NCBI GenBank assembly: GCA_023382655.1
Contig: JAHDWK010000046.1
Coordinates: forward strand, 1 to 37,232
Direction: 5' to 3'
DNA length: 37,232 bases
Source: Anaerolineae bacterium
Lineage (GTDB): Bacteria; Chloroflexota; Anaerolineae; Promineifilales; Promineifilaceae
The position numbers were made by a program, and so were the translations under genes. Each line of letters opens with the position of its first letter. The first letter of the stretch is position 1. Below are positions 1 to 9,273 of this stretch, piece by piece. Below the pieces are notes generated by a model. The model saw only the letters and a list, made by a program, of their open reading frames with translations. It was not told the DNA's origin and searched no databases.

Positions 1-3000
1 CGCTTCCCACACCTGGGCAATCTGTTTCTCCATCCCCTTCCCCGCCGCTACGTAACCGGAAGTTAAGGCAGGGCGGGCGGCATTTTGCGCCGGGCGGGAC
101 ACGGCCGTCAATGTTTCCAGCATCACCCACTGGCGGATACGGCCGTGCAAGTCACCGGTCGAATGAACCAGCCGCATCGCGCCGCTGGCTAATGCCAGGG
201 CAAACGCCTCTGTGCCCTCGGCGGGCGACATGGCAAATTCGGCCACCGTCGCCCCCACCAGGGAGGCCATCTCCATCTCATTGAACAGCCAGGTGTCCCA
301 GTTCACTGTCACCCAATGGGCCGCGCCGGTCTGGTGGCGCTGCGCGGTGTAAGCATCCATAAAGTTATTGGCCGCTGCATACGCAGCCACACCTAGCCCA
401 CCCAACACAGAAGAAAGGGAGGAAAACAGACAGCAAAAATCGAGTTCCTTACCTTGTAGCACCTTGTCCAGCACGTAGAGGCCATACACTTTAGATTGGA
501 AGTGGGCTTCGCAGATGGCCGGGTCGGTTTCTTGGATGGGCGGGAAAGCGGCGCGCGCCACGTAACCGGCGGCGTGAATGACCCCATGCAAACGGCCGTA
601 CCGCGCCTCAATCTCATCCACTACCACCCGCATCTGCTCCTCGTCGGCCACGTCAGCTGCCAGCACCAACACCTCCGCCCCGTTTGCCTGTAAGGCGCGC
701 ACCTGTTGGATGCGGCGGCTGGTGCTGTCGTCTGCGCCATGTTCGGCCAGCCAGGCGTCCCACGTTTCCGGGGCCGGTAAACCGGAGCGGCCGAGCAAAA
801 TCAGGGTGGCCTGGTAATGGCGGGCCAGATAATCGGCCAGCGTCAGGCCAATGCCGCCCAAACCGCCGGTGATCAGGTACACACCCTGTTGGCGTATGCG
901 CTCGACCACAGGCTGCGGCCGTTTGGGTACAAATTGCTGCACGTAGCGGGTATCTTGCCGGTAGGCAATGGCTACTTCTGTGGCCGGGTTGGACAGCTCT
1001 GCCAGGAGTTGGGCGATGGTCGCGGCGGGTATGGCGTCGCCCACGGCCGTCGGCGACACATCCACCGACCGGCAGCGTATGTTCTGGTATTCCTGAGAGA
1101 TGACCCGGCACAACCCTAAAACGGTGGCCTTTTCCGGGCAGAGGGGATTACCATCTACGGCCTGCATGTTGCCGGTGAGAACCATCACCTGGAACGTTGT
1201 AGACATCGCCTGGCGGCTGAGCGCCTGCGCCAGATAAAGCAGGCTGTAGAAACCCTTTTGCTGTTCAGCCTGGAACATTTCTCTGGCTGGTAGTGCGGCA
1301 TCGGCCGTATCTATGCCCCAGGCATGGATGATGTGTGCTGGTAGTTCGCCGCTCGTTTGCAGGGCGGCCACCAATGCCTGGTAATCGGCAGGCGCATCTG
1401 GGCGCAAGGTGAACAGGTTCGCATCTGCCTGGCTAAATGCCTGGCCTGCCTGCACCCGAATCAGTTCAACACCACCCTGGCTTAAGTGTGTACCCACGGC
1501 CGTGCCCCAACCGGATACATCCTCAAAAATGAGGCAACGGCCGTTGATCGTCCGGTGTGGTATTGATAATGGCCCAGCCTGCCAGACCGGCTCATAGAAC
1601 CAATCGGCGCTGTTAGCCTTCTTCCCGGTAGCCACCACCGGTTTGGCGGCAGCCGTAGCGGTCGCTGGCGGATCAATCCAATACCGCTGCCGTTCAAAGG
1701 GATAGGTAGGCAGGGGGAGGCGCTGCCGACGCTCATCGCCATAGAAAGCGTCCCAGTCTAGCGGATGCCCGTGCAGCCACACTTTGGCCAGCGTACTCAA
1801 CAGAAAAGCCACATCCGAGCGGCGATTGTAGACATAGGGCAGCGTCGGCAAAATCTGAACCACCTGCTCCCTGGTGCAGGCGGGGTGCTGTTTGGCAAAG
1901 GAGGAGAGGGATTGCCCCGGCCCCACTTCCAGCAGGAGTTGGTGGGGCTCGGCCAACAGGCGGGCCAGGCCATCACCAAAACGCACCGTCTGGCACAAAT
2001 GCTGCGCCCAATACGCGGGGTCGGTGGCCTGTGCGGCGGTGATCCAATCACCGGTGACGTTCGATACATAGGGGAGTTGTGGTGGGCTGAGCGGCACGGA
2101 ACGAACGAGCGCGGTAAACTCGGCCACGATGGGGGTCATCATGGTGGAGTGGAAGGCATGGCTCGTTTCCAAACGGCGGCAGGCGATGTCCTGGGCGGTC
2201 AGTTGTTGTTCAACCGCGTGGATCGCCTCCGGGGGGCCGGCCAATACACAGTTCTGAGGGCCGTTGACAATGGCCAGGCAAACGGGGTCTTGCACATACG
2301 GCCGTACCGCCGCTTCCGACAAGGGTACCGCCAGCATACTGCCACCCGGCAGTTGTTGGATGAGCTGTGCCCGGCGGGCCACCAGCCGCAGCGCCGCTTC
2401 TAAAGGCAACACCCCGGCCACACACGCGGCCACATATTCGCCCAGGCTGTAGCCGATAAGCGCACCCGGCTCAACGCCCCAACTGCGCAGTAGCTGCGCC
2501 AGAGCATATTCAATGACAAACACGCCCGGTTGAGCAAATTCGGTGCGGTTGAGCCGATCATCGCTGCTTTTTTGCCGCCCCAACATTTGCCGCAGGTTGA
2601 GTTCCCCATCAGCCGCAGGGACGGTGATGGCCGGGAAAAGCAGTTCGCGCAGGTCTAGCCCCAGGATGGGCTGTAGCTGTTGGCAGCAATCATCCACCAC
2701 CTGCCGGAAAACCGGTTCAACCTCATATAGCTCCTGCGCCATGTGGGGGTAATGGTCGCCCACACCGGGGAACATAAAGGCAAACGGCCGTTCCTGTGCT
2801 ACCTGCGCCCGCTCCCACGACCGGGCCGGGTCGCCAGACTCCACTATGCGTAGGGCATCTTCCCGCCCCTGGCAGACAAAAGCGCGCCGGTATTCAAACG
2901 GCTTGCGCCCCACTTGCAAGGTGTAGGCCACATCGGCCAGGTTCACATCCGGGTTTTCCAACAGGTAAGCGCGCAGGTTGGTCACGGCCGTGGCCAGCGC

Positions 3001-4410
3001 TGCCTGGCTGCGTGCGGAAAGCAGCATCAACTGATAGGGCCGGGCCGGGGCATCCACGGGCACTTGCGGCGCTTCTTCCAGGATGACATGGGCGTTGGTG
3101 CCGCCCATACCAAAAGAACTGACCCCGGCGCGGCGCGGCTGCCCATTCCGCAGCCACGGCCGTAACGCCGTGTTTACGTAGAACGGGGTGCGGCTAAAAT
3201 CAATCTCCGGGTTGGGTTCATGGTAATGAAGTGTGGGGGGGATGAGCTGGTGTTTCAGCGCCAGGGCTGTTTTAATCAGGCCGGTGGCCCCGGCCGCTCG
3301 ATCCAGATGACCCACGTTGGTCTTCACCGAACCAACGGCGCAAAAACCTTTTTTATCCGTATGTTCGCCAAAGCTCTTGAGCAGGGCGGCGAACTCCACC
3401 GCGTCGCCCAGGGCCGTGCCGGTGCCATGCGCCTCAATGTAATTGATGCTTTCCGCTTCCACCTCGGCGTGAGACAGCGCCTCTAACACCACTTTGGCCT
3501 GGCCACGCACCCCCGGCGCGGTAAAACCGGTACGCATTGCGCCGTCATTGTTGACCGCCCAACCCTTGATGACGGCATAAATAGTATCGCCATCGTCCAG
3601 GGCGTCTTGCAGCCGCTTGAGTACGACCACCGCTACGCCGCTGCCCAGAGGGGAGCCTTGTGCCTTTGCATCAAATGCGCGGCAACGGCCGTCGGGCGAG
3701 GTAATGCCACCATCCTGATAAAGATAACCCACCCGCTGCGGCACATTGAGCGCCACGCCCCCGGCCAACGCCATATCGCTTTCACCGTTTACCAGGCTGT
3801 CACAGGCCAACCCCACCGCCACTAACGACGTAGAGCAATAGGTCTGCACCGAACAGCACGGGCCAGTCAGGTCTAACAAATAGGCGGCGCGGGTAGCCAG
3901 GGCGTCTTTATCATTGCTCAACACGGTAAAACCGCGCCCCAACGTCTCTTGTAGCTCCTGGTTGGGAAAGAGGTTGTTGAGTACATAATCGCTCATAGCT
4001 GCCCCGGCAAAGAGGCCAATCGCTCCCCTGTAGGTGGCCGTGTCATAACCGGCACTCTCGATGGCATTCCAGGCCGCTTCCAAAAAGAGGCGATGCTGCG
4101 GATCCAAAACCTGCGCCTCGCGCGGCGTCAGCCCAAAAAAGGCGGCGTCAAAACCTTCAATGTCGCTCAGAACGGCGCCTGCTTTGACGTAATTGGGGTC
4201 TTGTAAAGTCTGGGGATCTACCCCCGCCGCCAACAGCTCTTCATCTGAGAAATCGGTGATCGCGTCTACCCCATCACGCAGATTTTGCCAGAATTTGCCT
4301 ACATCGTCCGCGCCGGGGAAACGCCCCGCCATGCCGACAATAGCGATCTCGGCACCCGCTTCATCCGCTGCCTCTGTTTCCGTTATCAGGGTTGTGTTTT
4401 TCTGAAACAT
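1..4410 (-). CDS. Modular type I PKS, KS-AT-KR-(ACP), 3' end cut by window edge (PKS-G)
   Basis: The reading frame is open from ATG at 4410 to the left edge (1,470 codons, no stop), so the gene continues outside the window. The KS opens near residue 21 (AIVGMAGRFPG). Its active Cys192 lies in QTYCSTS rather than the usual DTACSSS, and HGTGT and KTNVGH supply the two histidines. The AT opens with FPGVGDHY; Ser655 lies in GYSLGEY and His754 in HAFH, which predicts malonyl-CoA. The KR has TGGLGGIG near 1181, catalytic Ser1331 and Tyr1344, and no LDD motif. The last residues are the beginning of a carrier domain. There is no DH and no N-terminal coiled coil, unlike modules C to F. The start lies 25 nt after the stop of PKS-F and has an AGAGGAA ribosome site. 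KS, AT and KR all look intact, so it should add one malonyl unit and reduce it to a hydroxyl. It belongs to the same PKS subfamily as the fragment at the right edge. Confidence 0.95.
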   Translation of the reverse strand, partial: MFQKNTTLITETEAADEAGAEIAIVGMAGRFPGADDVGKFWQNLRDGVDAITDFSDEELLAAGVDPQTLQDPNYVKAGAVLSDIEGFDAAFFGLTPREAQVLDPQHRLFLEAAWNAIESAGYDTATYRGAIGLFAGAAMSDYVLNNLFPNQELQETLGRGFTVLSNDKDALATRAAYLLDLTGPCCSVQTYCSTSLVAVGLACDSLVNGESDMALAGGVALNVPQRVGYLYQDGGITSPDGRCRAFDAKAQGSPLGSGVAVVVLKRLQDALDDGDTIYAVIKGWAVNNDGAMRTGFTAPGVRGQAKVVLEALSHAEVEAESINYIEAHGTGTALGDAVEFAALLKSFGEHTDKKGFCAVGSVKTNVGHLDRAAGATGLIKTALALKHQLIPPTLHYHEPNPEIDFSRTPFYVNTALRPWLRNGQPRRAGVSSFGMGGTNAHVILEEAPQVPVDAPARPYQLMLLSARSQAALATAVTNLRAYLLENPDVNLADVAYTLQVGRKPFEYRRAFVCQGREDALRIVESGDPARSWERAQVAQERPFAFMFPGVGDHYPHMAQELYEVEPVFRQVVDDCCQQLQPILGLDLRELLFPAITVPAADGELNLRQMLGRQKSSDDRLNRTEFAQPGVFVIEYALAQLLRSWGVEPGALIGYSLGEYVAACVAGVLPLEAALRLVARRAQLIQQLPGGSMLAVPLSEAAVRPYVQDPVCLAIVNGPQNCVLAGPPEAIHAVEQQLTAQDIACRRLETSHAFHSTMMTPIVAEFTALVRSVPLSPPQLPYVSNVTGDWITAAQATDPAYWAQHLCQTVRFGDGLARLLAEPHQLLLEVGPGQSLSSFAKQHPACTREQVVQILPTLPYVYNRRSDVAFLLSTLAKVWLHGHPLDWDAFYGDERRQRLPLPTYPFERQRYWIDPPATATAAAKPVVATGKKANSADWFYEPVWQAGPLSIPHRTINGRCLIFEDVSGWGTAVGTHLSQGGVELIRVQAGQAFSQADANLFTLRPDAPADYQALVAALQTSGELPAHIIHAWGIDTADAALPAREMFQAEQQKGFYSLLYLAQALSRQAMSTTFQVMVLTGNMQAVDGNPLCPEKATVLGLCRVISQEYQNIRCRSVDVSPTAVGDAIPAATIAQLLAELSNPATEVAIAYRQDTRYVQQFVPKRPQPVVERIRQQGVYLITGGLGGIGLTLADYLARHYQATLILLGRSGLPAPETWDAWLAEHGADDSTSRRIQQVRALQANGAEVLVLAADVADEEQMRVVVDEIEARYGRLHGVIHAAGYVARAAFPPIQETDPAICEAHFQSKVYGLYVLDKVLQGKELDFCCLFSSLSSVLGGLGVAAYAAANNFMDAYTAQRHQTGAAHWVTVNWDTWLFNEMEMASLVGATVAEFAMSPAEGTEAFALALASGAMRLVHSTGDLHGRIRQWVMLETLTAVSRPAQNAARPALTSGYVAAGKGMEKQIAQVWEA

Positions 4411-4435
4411 GTAACTTTTCCTCTTTCTAAGCTCA

Positions 4436-7400
4436 TCAGGCGCGCTGCCGTCTTTTGCCCATCATTTTGCGTCGTTTACCACGCGCTTCATCTGCCGCCA
4501 GGGAAGCGCCGTTGTTACCATTGGCCTGGATTACTTCATACAGCGCCCGCACCGTCGGCCCTTCATACAGGGTGGCGGCCGTTAACTGCACATCCAGCGC
4601 CTCTTTCAGCCGGGAAATGATGGCAATGCCCAGGAGTGAATTGCCGCCCAATTCCTGGAAATGATCGTGAACGCCCACTTTCTCCACGCCCAGGCATTGC
4701 GCCCAGATGTCGGCTATCTGCGCTTCCAGGCCATCACGCGGGGCAACGTAAGGAGTGCGTAACGTGGGCCGGGGGTGGCGGGGTTGATCACTGGCTTGTT
4801 GCAGCTGCTGCATCCCGGAATAGGTCAGCGCATGCCATAATTGGCCTGCCTTATCCAGGTCTAGCGACGTGACCAATGCCTGCGGCAGGTCTGCCGCCAG
4901 AATGCGCCACAACGCCTCGATGCCTTCGGTAAAAGTAAAACCATATTGCTGCCGCGCCTCGGCCATCCGGGCATAGACATCGGGCATGGTGTGTGCCAGG
5001 GAAGATTGCCAGGCATCCCACTGCCACATGCCCCAGTTGATGGACACGGCCGTGATACCCCGCGCCGTCCGCATGTAATGGGCAAACGCATCTAAAAAGG
5101 TGTTGGCGGCGCAGTAATCCACTTCCCCCAACCCACTCTTCGCCACCACAATGGAGGAATACAAAACCATAAAATCAAGCGGTTCATCGCGCAGGACGGC
5201 ATCCAGCACCAGCGTTCCCTGCACCTTTGGCCGTAAGACCCGCGCGGCATCTCCCGGTTGTTTCAGTTGCATCAGTCCCTCACCGGGCAGGCCGGCCACG
5301 TGGAACAAACCATTGACCGGGCCAAATCGCCGGTGGATGAGCGTTAAGGCTTGCTCCATCTGCGCCCGGTCAGCCACGTCAGCAGCAATGGGCAGCACCT
5401 GCGCCCCCAGCGCTTCCAGCGCCATTACTTGCTGGATACGGTTGCATGTACCTTCATCGGTGGTGGGGTCGGCCAGCAGTGTCGGCCAATCATCCGGCGG
5501 CGGCAGCGGCGCGCGACCGATGAGGGCAAGTCGAGGCGACCCGGTCTGCGCCAGGTGTTCGGTCAGCGCCGCACCCAGACCGCCAAACCCGCCGGTAATG
5601 AGATAGACGCCTTGCGGCCGCAGGGCAGGGATGTCGCTTTCGTTTTTCTCAATGCGGAGCGGGGTAAAGGTGTGTACCCAGCGGGAGGGGCCACGATAGG
5701 CTACGGCCGTGTCCGCCACCTCCGCATTAATCTCTGCCCATAACTGCCCGGTGATGGTTTCCAGAGGCGCAGGCCAGGCAATGTCCACGCTGGTGCAGTG
5801 GATCTGTTCATATTCGTGGCCTATCGTCTTGACCGGGCCAAGTAAGGTGGCCTTTTCCGGTTGAAGTGGCTCTCCGCCCAGTACATCTTGCATGTTATTG
5901 GAGATGACGTGCAGCCGCACCGGTTGTTCTAACGGCTGGTTGCCCAACGCCTGGGCCAGAAAGAGCAGGCTGAAAAAGCTGACCTGCTGTGCGGTTTCCG
6001 CCGTTTCCAGGGACGGAGTGTGAGTCACGGCCGTGACGTTCCACAAATGCACGATCCGCTGCGGCGACTGGTTGACCTGGCGCAGGTGGTGGAGCAAGGC
6101 AGCATAATCTTCAGGCGCACCGGGATGAATGGCGTACACGCCCTCCTCTATTTGGGTAAATGATTCTCCGGGCAATACCAGCACGGCCGTCTGCCCCACC
6201 TCCTCCAATCGCTGCGCCAGAATCGTACCTACACCGGCTTCATCCACAAAGAGCAGCCAACAGGGTGGTTGTTCAGGCAAATGACCGGTACGCGGCAGCG
6301 GTATTCGCTGCCAGGAAGGCACATAAAACCAGTCAGTTATGTCCGGCTTTTTGGCAGGAGCCGTTTCCGGGGATGCGGAAACGGGCGTGATAGCTGTGCC
6401 GCTTGTTTGGGGCGGTTTGGCGCCAACCCCTTCCGCCCAATAACGGCGGCGTTCAAAGGGATAATTGGGCAACGGCCGTTGCCGGCGCGATTGCCCGGCA
6501 TAAAAACCGGCCCAATTGATGGGTACACCGGCCAGCCACATCTGGCCCAATGAACGCAGTAAAATTTCCAGTTCTGACTGCCGGTCATGCGCCGTAGGCA
6601 GCGACGAGAGTACCACCGGGTCAGTCGCGTCACGCCGCGCCGGATGCTGCATTGCCAGGCTGCCAAGCGTCTGCCCAATGCCCACTTCCAGCAACACATT
6701 GCCCGGTTTTTGCCAGAGGGTTTGCACACCATCGGCAAAACGGACGGGCTGCTGCAAATGGTTCACCCAGTAATCGGGGCTGGTAGCCTGTTCGGCGGTG
6801 AGCCACGCGCCGGTCACGTTGGAAACAACCGGAATTTGCGGCGGTTTTAAGGCGATGGTTTGTAACAACTCTTTGAACCGGCCGGCGATGGGGGCCATCA
6901 TCCGCGAATGGAAGGCATGAGAACTCTGCACCGGGCGGCAGGCCACACCCGCCGTTGCCAATCGCTGCGCCAGCCCGTTTACATCTTCTGTTGGGCCGGC
7001 CACCACGCACATCATGGGGCCATTTATGGCGGATAGGCTCAGGGAATCGTCCACATATGGCCGTATCTCCTCTTCCGATAGCGCCACGGCCAGCATCGCC
7101 CCACCCGGCAGGGTTTCAATCAGTTGTGCCCGCTGTGCCACCAGACGCAGGCCGTCTTCCAGGGAGAAAACACCGGCCAGACAGGCAGCCACATATTCAC
7201 CCAGGCTGTAACCGACGAGCGCCTGGGGCTGCACGCCCCAGGACAGCCACAATTGCGCCAGGGCATATTCCAGGGCAAAAACGAGGGGTTGGGCCACGGC
7301 CGTTTGTTTAATCTGCTGGCTCGTGCCGTTCGCCTGGTGGCCGTTGGTATGCGCACCATTGGCCTGTGCCCGGTTGAGCATTTGTTTCAAATCTGGCCCG

Positions 7401-9271
7401 GTTTCCAGGCTCATGGCACGCGGCGTATCTTGTGGATACAAAATCTGGCGCAGGTCTTGGCCGAGATATGGCTGGAGCAGTTCGCTGCACAGGTCAAAAT
7501 AATGGCGAAAGACAGGTTCGTCCTGGTATAACTGCGCCGTCGCCTGTACATACTGGTCGCCTACACCAGGAAACATAAAGGTAACAGGGCGTTCCATTTC
7601 CTGGGTCAGGGTATGCTCCAGAATGAGGCGGGGATCGGCCGTTTCCAGGGCGGCGACGGCTTCGGCGGCGTGGCGGCAAACCAGGACGCGGCGGTGGTTA
7701 AAGGCACTGCGTTTCAATTGCAGGGTATAAGCCACATCGGCCAGCTTTTCGGCCGGGTGGGATTTCAGGTAGTCTGCCAGTTCTTTGGTAGCTTTTTCCA
7801 GCGCCGTCTGCGTTTTAGCAGACAGGGTGAGCAAATGCAGCGTGCGACCCGGTTCATCGGGAACGGCCGTTGCCTCTGGCGCTTCTTCCACAATCAGGTG
7901 GGCATTGATGCCGCTCATGCCAAAGGCGCTTACCCCGGCGCGGCGTGGCGCACCGTTGGCCGACCAGGGGATCAGTTGAGTGGGCACCTGCAACGGCAGT
8001 TCGTTCCAGGGAATTTGCGGATTTGGCTCCCGAAAGTGAAGGTTGGGCGGGATTTGTTGGTGCTGCAAAGCCAGGATGGTTTTGATCAGCCCGGCGACGC
8101 CCGCCGAGGCTTCCAGATGGCCGATGTTGGTCTTAACGGAACCGATGAGTAGGGGGTGATCGGCGGGGCGGTTTGGGCCGTAAACACGGCCCAGGGCGCG
8201 CACTTCGATGGGGTCACCCAGGCGGGTGCCGGTGCCGTGTGTTTCCACGTAGCTGACGGCCGTTGGCGGAATGTTACCCAGGCTGAGGGCGGTACGGATG
8301 AGGTTGGCCTGGGCCACGCCGTTGGGGATGGTCAGGCTGCCGCTGGGGCCGTTGTGGTTCACGGCCGTGCCCCGAATCAACGCCAGGATGGGGTCGCCCT
8401 GTGCCAGGGCGTCAGAGAGGCGTTTCAACACCACCACGCCGCACCCTTCCCCCCGGCCATAACCATCGGCGGCGGCGTCAAATGTTTTACAACGGCCGTC
8501 GTAAGCCATCGCCTTCAATTTGGCAAAAACCACGTTGGAGATCGGCGAAAAGATCAGGTTAACGCCCCCCGCCAGCGCCAGTTCACACTCCCCGGCGCGC
8601 AACGCCTGGCAGGCCAGGTGTGTAGCCACCAGTGAAGAGGAGCAGGCCGTTGTCACCACAATACTCGGCCCTTGCAAACCCAACACGTAAGACAAACGCC
8701 CCGCCAGCAGCCCCACATCGCCCGTGTCACCGTAATAATCAAAGTTCGTGGCGTCAATTGCGCCCACTTCAAAGCGCATGTAATCGTTGTTCATCAGGCC
8801 GATGTAAACGCCCGTCTGGCTGTTGACCAGCGTGTCTGGACGCACACCGGCGTTTTCCAAGGCTTGCCAACTCACTTCCAGCAACAGCCGCTGCTGCGGG
8901 TCCATGTGGGCGGCTTCACGGGGGGAAATGCCAAAAAAGTGGGGATCAAAGGTGTCGGCTTCGTCCAGAAACGCGCCGTGACACACATACGTCTTGCCGG
9001 GCACATCAGGGTCGGCGTCGTAATAGGCGCTGACGTCCCAGCGATCTGACGGCACTTCACGCACAGCATCCACGCCATTTTGCAACAATTCCCAGAACGC
9101 CGCCGGGTTATTCGCCCCGCCGGGGAAACGGCAGCCCATCCCAATGATGGCAATCGGTTCCGCGCGGGCGCGTTCCAGGGCGTCCAGCCGGGTCTGCATC
9201 TTATCTAGCGCCTGCAAGGCGCGTTTCAATCGGGCCAGATCGGTGGCAGATTCTACAGCCTCATTCATCAT
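4436..9271 (-). CDS. Modular type I PKS, KS-AT-KR-ACP (PKS-F)
   Basis: A 1,611-residue single module. Residues 1-35 form a short Leu/Arg-rich helix typical of PKS docking. KS: Cys210 in TTACSSS, plus HGTGT and KTNIGH. AT: FPGVGDQY, Ser689 in GYSLGEY, His788 in HAFH (malonyl type). An Ala/Asn/Gly-rich loop lies between the first AT strand and the active Ser. KR: TGGFGGLG near 1226, Ser1373, Tyr1386, no LDD. ACP: Ser1545 in LGGNSL. The C-terminus is strongly basic (GKRRKMMGKRRQRA) and lacks the acidic LSEEEL tail of B to D. The KS half resembles modules C to E, while the post-KS linker, AT, KR and ACP resemble PKS-G and PKS-A, so the protein looks chimeric. It starts 2 nt after the PKS-E stop, behind AGGGG; a second Met at 9268 is an equally possible start. 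Expected role: one malonyl extension reduced to a hydroxyl. Confidence 0.97.
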   Translation of the reverse strand: MMNEAVESATDLARLKRALQALDKMQTRLDALERARAEPIAIIGMGCRFPGGANNPAAFWELLQNGVDAVREVPSDRWDVSAYYDADPDVPGKTYVCHGAFLDEADTFDPHFFGISPREAAHMDPQQRLLLEVSWQALENAGVRPDTLVNSQTGVYIGLMNNDYMRFEVGAIDATNFDYYGDTGDVGLLAGRLSYVLGLQGPSIVVTTACSSSLVATHLACQALRAGECELALAGGVNLIFSPISNVVFAKLKAMAYDGRCKTFDAAADGYGRGEGCGVVVLKRLSDALAQGDPILALIRGTAVNHNGPSGSLTIPNGVAQANLIRTALSLGNIPPTAVSYVETHGTGTRLGDPIEVRALGRVYGPNRPADHPLLIGSVKTNIGHLEASAGVAGLIKTILALQHQQIPPNLHFREPNPQIPWNELPLQVPTQLIPWSANGAPRRAGVSAFGMSGINAHLIVEEAPEATAVPDEPGRTLHLLTLSAKTQTALEKATKELADYLKSHPAEKLADVAYTLQLKRSAFNHRRVLVCRHAAEAVAALETADPRLILEHTLTQEMERPVTFMFPGVGDQYVQATAQLYQDEPVFRHYFDLCSELLQPYLGQDLRQILYPQDTPRAMSLETGPDLKQMLNRAQANGAHTNGHQANGTSQQIKQTAVAQPLVFALEYALAQLWLSWGVQPQALVGYSLGEYVAACLAGVFSLEDGLRLVAQRAQLIETLPGGAMLAVALSEEEIRPYVDDSLSLSAINGPMMCVVAGPTEDVNGLAQRLATAGVACRPVQSSHAFHSRMMAPIAGRFKELLQTIALKPPQIPVVSNVTGAWLTAEQATSPDYWVNHLQQPVRFADGVQTLWQKPGNVLLEVGIGQTLGSLAMQHPARRDATDPVVLSSLPTAHDRQSELEILLRSLGQMWLAGVPINWAGFYAGQSRRQRPLPNYPFERRRYWAEGVGAKPPQTSGTAITPVSASPETAPAKKPDITDWFYVPSWQRIPLPRTGHLPEQPPCWLLFVDEAGVGTILAQRLEEVGQTAVLVLPGESFTQIEEGVYAIHPGAPEDYAALLHHLRQVNQSPQRIVHLWNVTAVTHTPSLETAETAQQVSFFSLLFLAQALGNQPLEQPVRLHVISNNMQDVLGGEPLQPEKATLLGPVKTIGHEYEQIHCTSVDIAWPAPLETITGQLWAEINAEVADTAVAYRGPSRWVHTFTPLRIEKNESDIPALRPQGVYLITGGFGGLGAALTEHLAQTGSPRLALIGRAPLPPPDDWPTLLADPTTDEGTCNRIQQVMALEALGAQVLPIAADVADRAQMEQALTLIHRRFGPVNGLFHVAGLPGEGLMQLKQPGDAARVLRPKVQGTLVLDAVLRDEPLDFMVLYSSIVVAKSGLGEVDYCAANTFLDAFAHYMRTARGITAVSINWGMWQWDAWQSSLAHTMPDVYARMAEARQQYGFTFTEGIEALWRILAADLPQALVTSLDLDKAGQLWHALTYSGMQQLQQASDQPRHPRPTLRTPYVAPRDGLEAQIADIWAQCLGVEKVGVHDHFQELGGNSLLGIAIISRLKEALDVQLTAATLYEGPTVRALYEVIQANGNNGASLAADEARGKRRKMMGKRRQRA

Positions 9272-9273
9272 CT

